48,663 nucleotides of DNA from an uncultured bacterium (GTDB taxonomy: Bacteria; Bacillota; Clostridia; Lachnospirales; Lachnospiraceae), in assembly GCA_945828315.1 (NCBI GenBank), contig CALZQA010000009.1, forward strand, positions 1-48,663, in the 5' to 3' direction. Each line of letters opens with the position of its first letter. Positions within the stretch are counted from its first letter, which is position 1. Positions 32,103 to 39,866 of the stretch are shown here, piece by piece. Made by a program: the position numbers and the translations under genes. The notes beneath the pieces were generated by a model. It worked only from the letters and a program-made list of their open reading frames with translations. It searched no databases and had not been told where the DNA came from.

Positions 32103-33692
32103 ATGGAATCAGTAGAATATTTGGAGTGTGAACGCCGTCAGATCCATGTGATCTGTGAAAAAGGCAGAGCAGTCACACAGATCACACTGGACGATGACTA
32201 CAATCTGGCGGAGTATAAGCCGGATATTTTAAAGATCATTGAAGACAAAGGGCAGGTGCGCATGGAGGAGATCAAGATCGAGCCGGATCTCGTGCGGCTG
32301 CGGGGCGCGCTGCACTTCGAGGTGCTTTACCGCAGCACCGGAGAGGATGGTTATTTCGGGCGGCTGCAGGGTGATATCTCGTTTCAGGAAAACGTGCGGA
32401 TGGAGGGCGCGGGAGAGTATGATACTGTTTATGTGGACCCGGAGATCGAGGATCTTTCCATCGGCCTGATCAATTCCCGCAAGTTGGAGATCCGTTCACT
32501 CATCACGATGCAGCTGCAGCTGCGGCAGCCGTGCGTACATGCGCTGGCAACAGATCTGAGCGGTGATGTGGGAGAACATGTGCAGGTGCGCAAAGAGGAT
32601 GTTGAGGCGTTGGAACTTTTGGGACAGAAAAAAGATACAAGCCGTTTTCGAACAGAATTGTCGCTCCCTTCCAACAAGCCCGGCATACAGGAAATCCTGT
32701 GGTATTCCCTGCAGCCGCGAGGAATCGAGAGCCGGCTGGAAGACGGAAAGATCGATCTGAGTGGGGAACTGTTCATACATATGGTCTATCTGGGAACCGG
32801 GGAGCAGGATCAGCTGCAATGTCTGGAGCTGGCAGTGCCGCTGCAGACACAGGTAGATGCTGAAGAGGCGGAAGCGCAGATGCTCTCATGGGTGCGCGTG
32901 CGACTGCTCAGCGGCGAACTGGAGGCAGCGGAGGACTTTGACGGCGAGGAGCGCATGCTGCAGTTGACGGCAGTGCTGGAGGTGGACTATACCCTGTGGC
33001 AGGAGCAGACCCTGACACTGCTGCAGGACGCATATGCCACGAACCGGGATTTGAACTGTATCAGAGAAGATGTGACTTTGCAGCGCCTGCTCATAAAAAA
33101 TGATTCCCGGTTCCGACTGAATGAGCGTGTGACACTTGACACCGCTGCGCAGGTGCTGCAGATCTGTTCCTGCGTGGGAAATGTGCAGGTGGAGGAGGTG
33201 ATACCGGCCGACGGCAGACTGGAGGTTTCGGGAATCCTGAAAATGAAGCTGCTCTATATCGCAGCTAACGACGAGATGCCGCTTATGACCGTGGATGAGA
33301 CGCTTCCCTTCTCCGAAGTGGTGGAAGTGCCGGGACTGCGTCCTGACGGATCAGACATCAGCTATGAGCTGGAGGCGGGCATTGATCAGCTGACGACAGC
33401 GCTGATCGACCAGAGTCAGGTGGAATGTAAGGCACAGATTCGCCTCTGCGTCATTATTTTTGAAAACCAGAATGTGAAAAATGTGGAAAAAATAGAAAGC
33501 TCAGAGGTGGATGAAAAACAGCTCCGGACACAGCCGGGCATGATCGGCTATATCGTGAAAAATGGCGAAAAACTGTGGGATATCGCCAAAGCGCACCGGG
33601 TGACGATGCGCCAGCTCATGGAGCAGAACGGGCTGACAGATGAGGAGATCCGCCCCAAAGATAAGCTCATGATCGTGAAGACCATCAGTTGA
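32103..33692 (+). CDS. sipL: SipL-type spore-coat morphogenetic protein (SPOCS + LysM)
   Basis: A 529-residue protein. Residues 1-470 contain repeated SPOCS (DUF3794) modules, for example RLRGALHFEVLYRSTGEDGY and SGILKMKLLYIAAND. The last 47 residues are a LysM domain: GYIVKNGEKLWDIAKAHRVT and QNGLTDEEIRPKDKLMIV. This is the layout of Clostridioides difficile SipL (522 residues), which anchors the coat ATPase SpoIVA around the forespore. The start is ATG 32103, fixed by GGAGG at 32089-32093; the upstream TTG at 32076 lies in the hairpin. Expression is expected in the mother cell. I see no clear sigma-E promoter, and the only nearby promoter is that of veg. Confidence 0.88.
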   Translation: MESVEYLECERRQIHVICEKGRAVTQITLDDDYNLAEYKPDILKIIEDKGQVRMEEIKIEPDLVRLRGALHFEVLYRSTGEDGYFGRLQGDISFQENVRMEGAGEYDTVYVDPEIEDLSIGLINSRKLEIRSLITMQLQLRQPCVHALATDLSGDVGEHVQVRKEDVEALELLGQKKDTSRFRTELSLPSNKPGIQEILWYSLQPRGIESRLEDGKIDLSGELFIHMVYLGTGEQDQLQCLELAVPLQTQVDAEEAEAQMLSWVRVRLLSGELEAAEDFDGEERMLQLTAVLEVDYTLWQEQTLTLLQDAYATNRDLNCIREDVTLQRLLIKNDSRFRLNERVTLDTAAQVLQICSCVGNVQVEEVIPADGRLEVSGILKMKLLYIAANDEMPLMTVDETLPFSEVVEVPGLRPDGSDISYELEAGIDQLTTALIDQSQVECKAQIRLCVIIFENQNVKNVEKIESSEVDEKQLRTQPGMIGYIVKNGEKLWDIAKAHRVTMRQLMEQNGLTDEEIRPKDKLMIVKTIS

Positions 33693-33755
33693 AATCTGTG
33701 CATGGGAGTGTTATACTAAATATGTATGCGGAGAATTCGCTTCTCCGCATACATA
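33689..33755 (+). promoter_or_regulatory. Promoter and 5'-terminal hairpin of the NlpC/P60 gene
   Basis: -35 TTGAAA (33689-33694, overlapping the sipL stop), 17 bp, -10 TATACT (33712-33717). A perfect 15-bp inverted repeat follows: TATGTATGCGGAGAA (33721-33735), 5-nt loop, TTCTCCGCATACATA (33741-33755). With a start near 33724 the mRNA would begin as this hairpin. No T-run follows, so it is not a terminator of sipL. Confidence 0.8.
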
Positions 33756-33782
33756 TGGTGAACATACAATTCGGGAGGAACT

Positions 33783-35045
33783 ATGATACGACAGAAAAAC
33801 GGAAAACGGATCATCGCGGCGGCACTGGTTGTGGCACTGGCAGGTGGAATGGCTCAGAGTACGGGTGCGTCCGCGATTCAGGACGCGAAGGACAAGATCA
33901 ATGAGGCAAACCAGCAGCTTGATCAGACGAAAAGCCAGATTTCAGATATAGAGAAAAAACAGAATTCGCTTCAGCAGGAGATCGACTCCCTTGATTCGGA
34001 GCTGGTGGCGCTGCTTTTGGATATCGAGGTGTTAAAGGACGAGATCTCGCAGAAAGAGGCGGATATCGATCAGGCCACATCAGATCTGGCAGAGGCGGAG
34101 GAAACGGCACAAAAGCAGTATGAGAGCATGAAAAAACGGATCCGCTTTATGTATGAGCGGGGTGACAATGCGCTGATCGAGTCGCTGCTGGGGGCAGGCA
34201 GCATGGCGGATTTTTTAAACCGGGTGGAATATTTCAATCAGATCTATGATTATGACCGCACGATGCTGAATGAGTATCAGGATACGATCACCCAGGTGGC
34301 AGAGCTGAAAGAGACATTGGAGCAGGAACAGCAGGATATGCTGGCATTGAAAGAGAATCAGGAACATCAGTCCGAGGAATTACAGGACATGCTGACGAAA
34401 AAGCGTGCGACAATGGATGATTTCGATACAAAGCTCGCAAAGGCAGAAGCACTGGCAGCACAGTATAAAGAAACGATACAGGAACAGAACAATATCATTG
34501 TAGCAGAGCAGGCGCGGATCGCCGCAGAAGAGGAAGAACGCAGACGCCAGGAAGAGGAACGCAGACGCCAGGAGGAAGAACGCCGCAGACAGGAAGCCGC
34601 ACAGCAACAGCAGCAACAGCAGGGTGGTGGCTCCGGCAGCAGTTCGGGTGGCAGTTCCGGCAGTACGGATGACGGTGGAGCGAATCCTTCATATCAGACA
34701 AACATCAGTGGTCAGGATGTTGTGAATTATGCGTTGCAGTTTGTGGGTAACCCGTATGTGTGGGGCGGCACCAGCCTGACAAACGGAGCAGACTGTTCAG
34801 GATTTGTAATGAGTGTCTTTGGACATTTTGGCATCAGCCTTCCCCACAGTTCTTATGCATTGCGCAGCTGTGGACGAGCCGTCAGCTACAGCAATGCACA
34901 GCCGGGAGACCTGATCTGCTACAGCGGACATGTGGCGATCTACATTGGCGGAGGTCGGATCGTGGGGGCACAGAGTTCAGCGGTGGGCATTGCGACACAG
35001 AATGCTACCTACCGTACGATCCTTGCGGTACGGCGAGTACTGTAG
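33783..35045 (+). CDS. Secreted NlpC/P60 peptidoglycan endopeptidase with coiled coil
   Basis: A 420-residue cell-wall hydrolase resembling CwlO/PcsB. A signal peptide (about 1-31) is followed by a long coiled coil (about 35-250), the regulatory part that FtsEX-type systems engage in related enzymes. An Arg/Glu/Gln-rich repeat and Gly/Ser linker come next (about 248-305), then the NlpC/P60 domain with NGADCSGF (Cys338), GDLICYSGHVAIYIG (His383) and RIVGA. It cuts D-Glu-diamino-acid bonds in peptidoglycan peptides. GGGAGGAA precedes the ATG. It is followed by a lipoprotein gene, probably in the same operon. Confidence 0.93.
   Translation: MIRQKNGKRIIAAALVVALAGGMAQSTGASAIQDAKDKINEANQQLDQTKSQISDIEKKQNSLQQEIDSLDSELVALLLDIEVLKDEISQKEADIDQATSDLAEAEETAQKQYESMKKRIRFMYERGDNALIESLLGAGSMADFLNRVEYFNQIYDYDRTMLNEYQDTITQVAELKETLEQEQQDMLALKENQEHQSEELQDMLTKKRATMDDFDTKLAKAEALAAQYKETIQEQNNIIVAEQARIAAEEEERRRQEEERRRQEEERRRQEAAQQQQQQQGGGSGSSSGGSSGSTDDGGANPSYQTNISGQDVVNYALQFVGNPYVWGGTSLTNGADCSGFVMSVFGHFGISLPHSSYALRSCGRAVSYSNAQPGDLICYSGHVAIYIGGGRIVGAQSSAVGIATQNATYRTILAVRRVL
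34530..34597 (+). repeat. Short tandem repeat coding EERRRQ units
   Basis: About three imperfect copies of a 21-base unit (core CGCAGACGCCAGGA) encode EEERRRQ repeats, followed by CAG/CAA codons for a Gln run. It links coiled coil and catalytic domain of the NlpC/P60 protein. Repeat number could vary between strains. Confidence 0.75.
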
Positions 35046-35096
35046 CGTAGGAAACTGCGGAACAGGAACTGACCGTGGAAGAACAGAGGTGGCGCG

Positions 35097-35762
35097 ATGA
35101 GAAAACAAAGTGTGGTTCGTCCGGTGCGCAGATGGCTGGCGGCAGCACTGCTTATGTGTGCGCTGCTTGCGCTGAGCGGCTGTGGTGTCCGAGCGAAAAC
35201 AATTGAATTTAAAGAACATCTGGATGAAACCGTACTGGAACTGGACGGAGAGAAATATCCGCTGCGGGAGCTGGCGTTTTACGTGGCTTATGAAGAACAA
35301 TTGATACAGGAACAGGCGCTTGCCTATGATGCCACAAATCCGAACGCCTACTGGAACACACATATGAACGGACATTTTGTCCGGGTTCAGGCGCGAAACG
35401 AAGCAATGAACATGGCAATCCACGATTTCATCTTTTATGAGATGGCGCTGGAGCTTGGTATGGAGCTGGATCAGGAGGAGATCGACTACGCCACCGGGCG
35501 CAGTGAGGATTTCTGGATGGATCTGGGCGCGACCGGACAAGCGCGCCTCGGCATCACACAGGAGGAACTGACAGAAGATCTGCTCCGGATGGCACTGGCG
35601 CAAAAATATCAGCAGCTGTATGCGGCGATGCAGAATGTCCCCGAGGAGGACTATGATGCAAACGGCGCAGCATACGAAACATTATTGGGAGAGCATACAT
35701 ACAAGATCAGAGACCGGCTTTGGGAAGGGGTTTCCATGGGGCATGTGACGCTGGATCAATAA
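35097..35762 (+). CDS. Lipoprotein with a SurA/PrsA-like N-terminal region
   Basis: A 221-residue lipoprotein. The signal peptide has a twin-Arg start and ends in LALSGC (lipobox Cys near residue 29). The mature part is helical and acidic; LELDGEKYPLRELAFYVAYEE and the later GITQEELTEDLLR resemble the chaperone half of SurA/PrsA-type foldases, but no peptidyl-prolyl isomerase domain is present. I do not recognise a defined family. GAGGTGG precedes the ATG. It follows the NlpC/P60 gene by 51 bp, so it may help fold or hold that exported enzyme; this is inference. Confidence 0.6.
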   Translation: MRKQSVVRPVRRWLAAALLMCALLALSGCGVRAKTIEFKEHLDETVLELDGEKYPLRELAFYVAYEEQLIQEQALAYDATNPNAYWNTHMNGHFVRVQARNEAMNMAIHDFIFYEMALELGMELDQEEIDYATGRSEDFWMDLGATGQARLGITQEELTEDLLRMALAQKYQQLYAAMQNVPEEDYDANGAAYETLLGEHTYKIRDRLWEGVSMGHVTLDQ

Positions 35763-35802
35763 GCAAAAAAACGTAACCGGAAGACAGAGGAGACAGACAA
35801 AA

Positions 35803-36699
35803 ATGAATATTGCAGCAGCGAGAAAACAGATCAGCATCGGACGCAACGATCCGTGCTGGTGTAAGAGTGGAAAAAAATACAAACAGTGCCATATGGCAAT
35901 GGATGAAAAGATCAAGCGCATTCAGGACGAAGGACATATCGTGCCGGATCATTCGATCATCAAAACACCGGATCAGATCGCAGGTATCCGTCAGAGCGCA
36001 AAGATCAATATTGCGGTACTGGATTATGTAGCAGAGCATATCAGGGAAGGAATTACCACACAGCAGATCGATGACTGGGTGTATGATCTGACCACAAAGA
36101 TGGGTGGAATTCCCGCACCGTTAAATTATCAGGGCTATCCCAAGAGCGTGTGCACTTCCATCAATGATCAGGTGTGCCACGGTATTCCTGATGAGAAGGT
36201 CGTATTAAAAGAGGGGGACATCATCAACGTGGACTGTTCCACGATCCTGAACGGATATTTTTCGGATTCTTCGCGTATGTTCTGCATCGGCGAAGTCAGC
36301 CCGGAAAAGAAACGTCTGGTGGAGGTCACCAAGGAATGCTGTGATATCGGACTGAAGGAAGTGAAGCCCTGGGGATTTCTCGGAGACATGGGTCAGGCAG
36401 TCCATGACCACGCCTATGAAAACGGCTATACAGTCGTCCGCGAGATCGGCGGACACGGCGTGGGCGTTGAATTCCACGAAGACCCGTGGGTCAGCTACAA
36501 TTCCAGACGGGGCGAGGAAATGCTCATGGTGCCCGGCATGATCTTTACGATCGAGCCGATGGTAAACATGGGAAAAGTAGAGATATTTATCGACGATGCA
36601 AACGGCTGGACCGCATATACAGAAGACGGCATGCCCTCCGCTCAGTGGGAGTACATGGTACTCGTCACCGAGGACGGAGCAGAAGTGATATCGTATTAG
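35803..36699 (+). CDS. map: Methionine aminopeptidase type I with SEC-C zinc motif
   Basis: A 298-residue MetAP that removes the initiator Met. The N-terminal SEC-C zinc motif (GRNDPCWCKSGKKYKQCH, Cys18, Cys20, Cys29, His30) is like the SecA C-terminus and may help ribosome binding. The catalytic pita-bread domain follows with SVCTSINDQVCHGIP, the metal ligands in INVDCSTILNGYFSDSSR, GHGVGVEFHEDP and FTIEPM. GGAG precedes the ATG by 13 bp. Its stop overlaps the stop codon of the convergent DUF421 gene by a few bases, so no separate terminator fits there. Confidence 0.95.
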   Translation: MNIAAARKQISIGRNDPCWCKSGKKYKQCHMAMDEKIKRIQDEGHIVPDHSIIKTPDQIAGIRQSAKINIAVLDYVAEHIREGITTQQIDDWVYDLTTKMGGIPAPLNYQGYPKSVCTSINDQVCHGIPDEKVVLKEGDIINVDCSTILNGYFSDSSRMFCIGEVSPEKKRLVEVTKECCDIGLKEVKPWGFLGDMGQAVHDHAYENGYTVVREIGGHGVGVEFHEDPWVSYNSRRGEEMLMVPGMIFTIEPMVNMGKVEIFIDDANGWTAYTEDGMPSAQWEYMVLVTEDGAEVISY

Positions 36700-37406
36700 T
36701 CTAAAACATCTTCAGAATGTTCGTCTTTATTTTTGGCGAATACCGTCAGTTTATTATTCAGATCACAGGTGGCAAGCAGCACATCTTTCACCTCCGGGAA
36801 ACCGAGGGCGCTAAGCTGTGCGGTAAGCCACTTTTTGTTTTTTCCGGAGTGGTGCAGATTGTGTTCCATGATATGTCCGTCCAGGACAAGGGCGGCGGTC
36901 AGATCCTCGTCTTCCGGCTCAAGATTCAGATCGGAGGGCGTGGCGGGACGATCCGCTGGTTTCGGCAAAAAACTGAGCCTGCCGTTTCCTTCCAGGATCA
37001 CCGCCTGCAGCTGCGAGATGTCGAAATAGCCGCTTACCCGGCACTGCTCCAGAAATTCATTGAGGTCTATCTTTGCTTTTCGCAGGTTTTCTTCGTAGAG
37101 TGTGCCGTGATGGAGCAGGATCAGCGGCTTTCCGTTTACAAAGCGGCGCGCTTTGATCGATTTTCCGGTGAGCAGCGACAGCAGCACTGTAGCCAGACCA
37201 TAGATGATCATCGCGGTGAGCGGACGGTGGTAATCCTCCAGATTTGTAGCCATCTCCGCGGCGATGGAACCGATCGTGATGCCGTTGATGTAGTCAAAAA
37301 GGCTGAGCTGGGACATCTGCCGGTAGCCCATGAGTTTTGTCAATAAAAACAATACGATCAGTGAGCCGACCGATAAAACAATTGTGTGAATGATTTCCTG
37401 TGTCAT
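36696..37406 (-). CDS. DUF421 membrane protein (YetF-like)
   Basis: A 236-residue protein with three N-terminal membrane helices, then KLMGYRQMSQLSLFDYINGITIGSIAAEMA, the DUF421 signature, and a cytoplasmic domain with GKPLILLHHGTLYEENLRKAKI. In Bacillus the family is linked to spore and forespore membranes (YetF, YrbG and relatives), with no known enzyme activity. The C-terminal 80 residues extend the domain. The start is ATG 37406, with AAGGAG on the minus strand 8 bp upstream; the frame running back to 37445 lacks such a site. Confidence 0.88.
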   Translation of the reverse strand: MTQEIIHTIVLSVGSLIVLFLLTKLMGYRQMSQLSLFDYINGITIGSIAAEMATNLEDYHRPLTAMIIYGLATVLLSLLTGKSIKARRFVNGKPLILLHHGTLYEENLRKAKIDLNEFLEQCRVSGYFDISQLQAVILEGNGRLSFLPKPADRPATPSDLNLEPEDEDLTAALVLDGHIMEHNLHHSGKNKKWLTAQLSALGFPEVKDVLLATCDLNNKLTVFAKNKDEHSEDVLD

Positions 37407-37573
37407 GATGGAGTCTCCTTGTTGATCCAAAATCCCTTTTTGCAAAAGTATTTGCGCACGGATCGTTGATTATGCTGGTAAAAACCGTTAATTCAAAAGA
37501 ATTTATTTTCATTGTGAAAAAATTATGATATTGTAAATATATATACCCAAAAATCGATTCGGGAGTGTGAACA

Positions 37574-38401
37574 GTGGAAAAAAATCAGGTGACGATCCTG
37601 GGAGCCCGGGGAAGCATACCGGTCAGCGGAAACGGATACAAGACATACGGAGGGGCGACTTCGTGCGTCCTGTTGGAAGCAGCGGGAGAAGCGGTCCTGT
37701 TTGATGCGGGCAGCGGACTTTTAAATCTGCCGCAGCACGTGAGAAAAGAATATAAGCGGATACATATCTTTTTATCCCATTTTCATCTCGATCATCTCAT
37801 GGGAATCCCCATGAGCCAGATGATGTATAACCCGGCCGCGGAACTGATCTTTTATGCGGAAGATGGGGAGCAAATTCCGGAGGTATTTCGCCAGATGATG
37901 GCAGAGCCGCTCTGGCCGGTGGGACCGGACTCTTTCCGGGCAAAGCAGAGCTTTCGCAGCATCGGCATGTCACCGGTAGCACTGAACGGAGCAGCGGATG
38001 CAGGAGAACAGTCACTGACGGTCACGGCAGCACCGGTCACACATCCGGGCGGAGCGATCGCGTTTCGTGCAGACTGGGGAACACACAGCATGGTGTATGC
38101 GACGGACTGCGATCCGGATGAGGGCACGGGACGTTCCTTGGAGCGATTTGCGGCGGATACGGACCTGTTTATCCTGGACGCGCAGTATACGGATGAAGAA
38201 TATGAAAAATGCAGAGGCTTTGGTCATCCCAGCATGCGCACTTCCGCACAGATCATTGCGGCGAGCGGAGCGGGGCAGGGACTGCTTTTCCACCATTCAC
38301 CATCACACACGGATGCACAGCTGGGCACATTTGAACAGCGATTGCAGCAATACCGGAAGAATATTTCATTTGCAAGAGAGGGAGAAATAATTGCATTATG
38401 A
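37574..38401 (+). CDS. Metallo-beta-lactamase-fold hydrolase
   Basis: A 275-residue MBL-fold protein. The metal motif is FLSHFHLDHLMG, with an N-terminal ILGARGSIPVSG of the RNase Z/PhnP-like branch, then APVTHPGG and YATDCD for later ligands, and DAQYTDEEYEK. The substrate is unknown. Relatives act on cyclic phosphodiesters or nucleic acids. The start codon is GTG at 37574 with GGGAG 8 bp upstream, and no better ATG exists nearby. The stop overlaps the start of the HD-GYP gene (ATGA), so the pair works together, which makes a role in nucleotide signalling attractive but unproven. Confidence 0.85.
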   Translation: MEKNQVTILGARGSIPVSGNGYKTYGGATSCVLLEAAGEAVLFDAGSGLLNLPQHVRKEYKRIHIFLSHFHLDHLMGIPMSQMMYNPAAELIFYAEDGEQIPEVFRQMMAEPLWPVGPDSFRAKQSFRSIGMSPVALNGAADAGEQSLTVTAAPVTHPGGAIAFRADWGTHSMVYATDCDPDEGTGRSLERFAADTDLFILDAQYTDEEYEKCRGFGHPSMRTSAQIIAASGAGQGLLFHHSPSHTDAQLGTFEQRLQQYRKNISFAREGEIIAL

Positions 38402-39846
38402 AAAATGACACGCTGGAGAAAATACTGAATATAGGTATTGCCTTTTCAAAAGAAAAAAACAGAGAACGTCTGTTAGACCAGATATTGACGGCCGCCATGG
38501 ATATCACGCGCTGTGACGGCGGCACTTTGTACATCAACAACGGAGACGCGCTGGAGTTTCGGATCATGATCACCCGTTCACAGGGGATCCATCAGGGCGG
38601 CGGAGAGGATGAGATCACGCTGCCGCCGGTGCCCTTATCCAAGAAAAATGTGTGCGCGTGTGGAGTGATCTACCGCAGACTGATCAACATACCGGACGTG
38701 TATGAAAGCTCACTATATGATTTTTCCGGTCCGAAGCGCTACGATGCGATGACCGGATATCATACCCAGTCCATGATGGTGGTTCCGATGGAGGATGATA
38801 AGGAGCATGTGATCGGTGTTCTGCAGCTGATCAATGCATTGGATGATGACGGGAATGTCATACCCTTTCCGTCGGAGGACGAGAAGATTCTGCGGGCGAT
38901 GGGCTCACAGGCCGCCATCTGTCTGGTAAATATGAATTATGCACATCAGATCCGGGACATGTTGGATTCTTACGTCCGGGTGATGTCTACGGCAATCGAT
39001 GCCAGAACACCCTACAACGCAAACCATACGAAGAACATGGTGGCATATGCGATGCGTTTTATCGACTGGCTTCATAAATATCATGATGTCTGGCATTTTG
39101 ATGACAGAAAAATACAGGAATTTATCATGAGTGTGTGGCTCCATGATATCGGAAAGCTGATCACGCCGATGGAGGTCATGGACAAGCAGGATCGTCTGGC
39201 AGGAAACTATGGACTGATCATGGACAGATTTGAAAAGATCCGCCTGCTGACGCGGATCCAGCACCTGGAGGGAAAGATCAGCGCGAAGGAAGCACAAACG
39301 CGCATAGAGGAGATCAGCCGGGCTGCAGAACTGGTGGAAACCGTGAACAAAGCCGGCTTTCTGACGGACGAGCTGGCAGAACAGGTGGAACAGCTGGCAA
39401 CACGCACTTATATCGAAGAGGACGGATCCACGCAGCTGTGGATCACGCCCGCAGAGCGGGAGCAGCTGCTCATCCGCAAAGGAACGCTGACGGCATCCGA
39501 GCGTGCGATCATGCAGGATCATGTGGAAAAAACCCGGATCATGCTGGAACAGATGGCGCTGGGAGACGACTATAAGGATGTGTTGCCATGGGCATCGCAG
39601 CACCATGAGATGCTGGACGGCAGCGGTTATCCGAAGGGATTAAAGGGCGATGAGATCTGCATGGAAGTACGACTGCTGTCGATCCTGGACATATTTGAGG
39701 CAATGACAGCGCATGACCGCCCCTATAAGAAAGCGGTACCTGTGGATCGTGCATTCGGCATTTTACGGAAGATGGCAGAGCAGGGGCAGCTCGACAGTGA
39801 TCTCATAGACTTGTTTGAACAAAGTAAAGCATGGATTGAGGAGTAA
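38398..39846 (+). CDS. GAF/HD-GYP phosphodiesterase with an insertion
   Basis: A 482-residue cytoplasmic protein. A GAF sensor domain (about 20-185) with GGTLYINN and SMMVVPM is followed by an HD-GYP domain (about 195-475). The metal pair is in HDIGK (His249-Asp250), and HHEMLDGSGYPKG (from His402) carries the GYP-type signature, so c-di-GMP hydrolysis is likely. Between HDIGK and the usual LTxxE helix, about 95 extra helical residues are inserted (about 265-360), rich in Glu, Ala and Arg. It overlaps the MBL gene by 4 bases and precedes fecR copy 1 by 20 bp. GAGAGGGAG precedes the ATG. Confidence 0.9.
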   Translation: MKNDTLEKILNIGIAFSKEKNRERLLDQILTAAMDITRCDGGTLYINNGDALEFRIMITRSQGIHQGGGEDEITLPPVPLSKKNVCACGVIYRRLINIPDVYESSLYDFSGPKRYDAMTGYHTQSMMVVPMEDDKEHVIGVLQLINALDDDGNVIPFPSEDEKILRAMGSQAAICLVNMNYAHQIRDMLDSYVRVMSTAIDARTPYNANHTKNMVAYAMRFIDWLHKYHDVWHFDDRKIQEFIMSVWLHDIGKLITPMEVMDKQDRLAGNYGLIMDRFEKIRLLTRIQHLEGKISAKEAQTRIEEISRAAELVETVNKAGFLTDELAEQVEQLATRTYIEEDGSTQLWITPAEREQLLIRKGTLTASERAIMQDHVEKTRIMLEQMALGDDYKDVLPWASQHHEMLDGSGYPKGLKGDEICMEVRLLSILDIFEAMTAHDRPYKKAVPVDRAFGILRKMAEQGQLDSDLIDLFEQSKAWIEE

Positions 39847-39866
39847 GAGAACGGAAAGGAGCAGTT

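Noticed and set aside
34530-34597. Direct repeats as a CRISPR array
   Set aside because: The repeats are contiguous, in frame and encode EERRRQ; there are no spacers.
36717-37346. 209-codon plus-strand ORF
   Set aside because: It is the antisense shadow of the DUF421 gene, which has a recognised family, a good SD and a plausible start.
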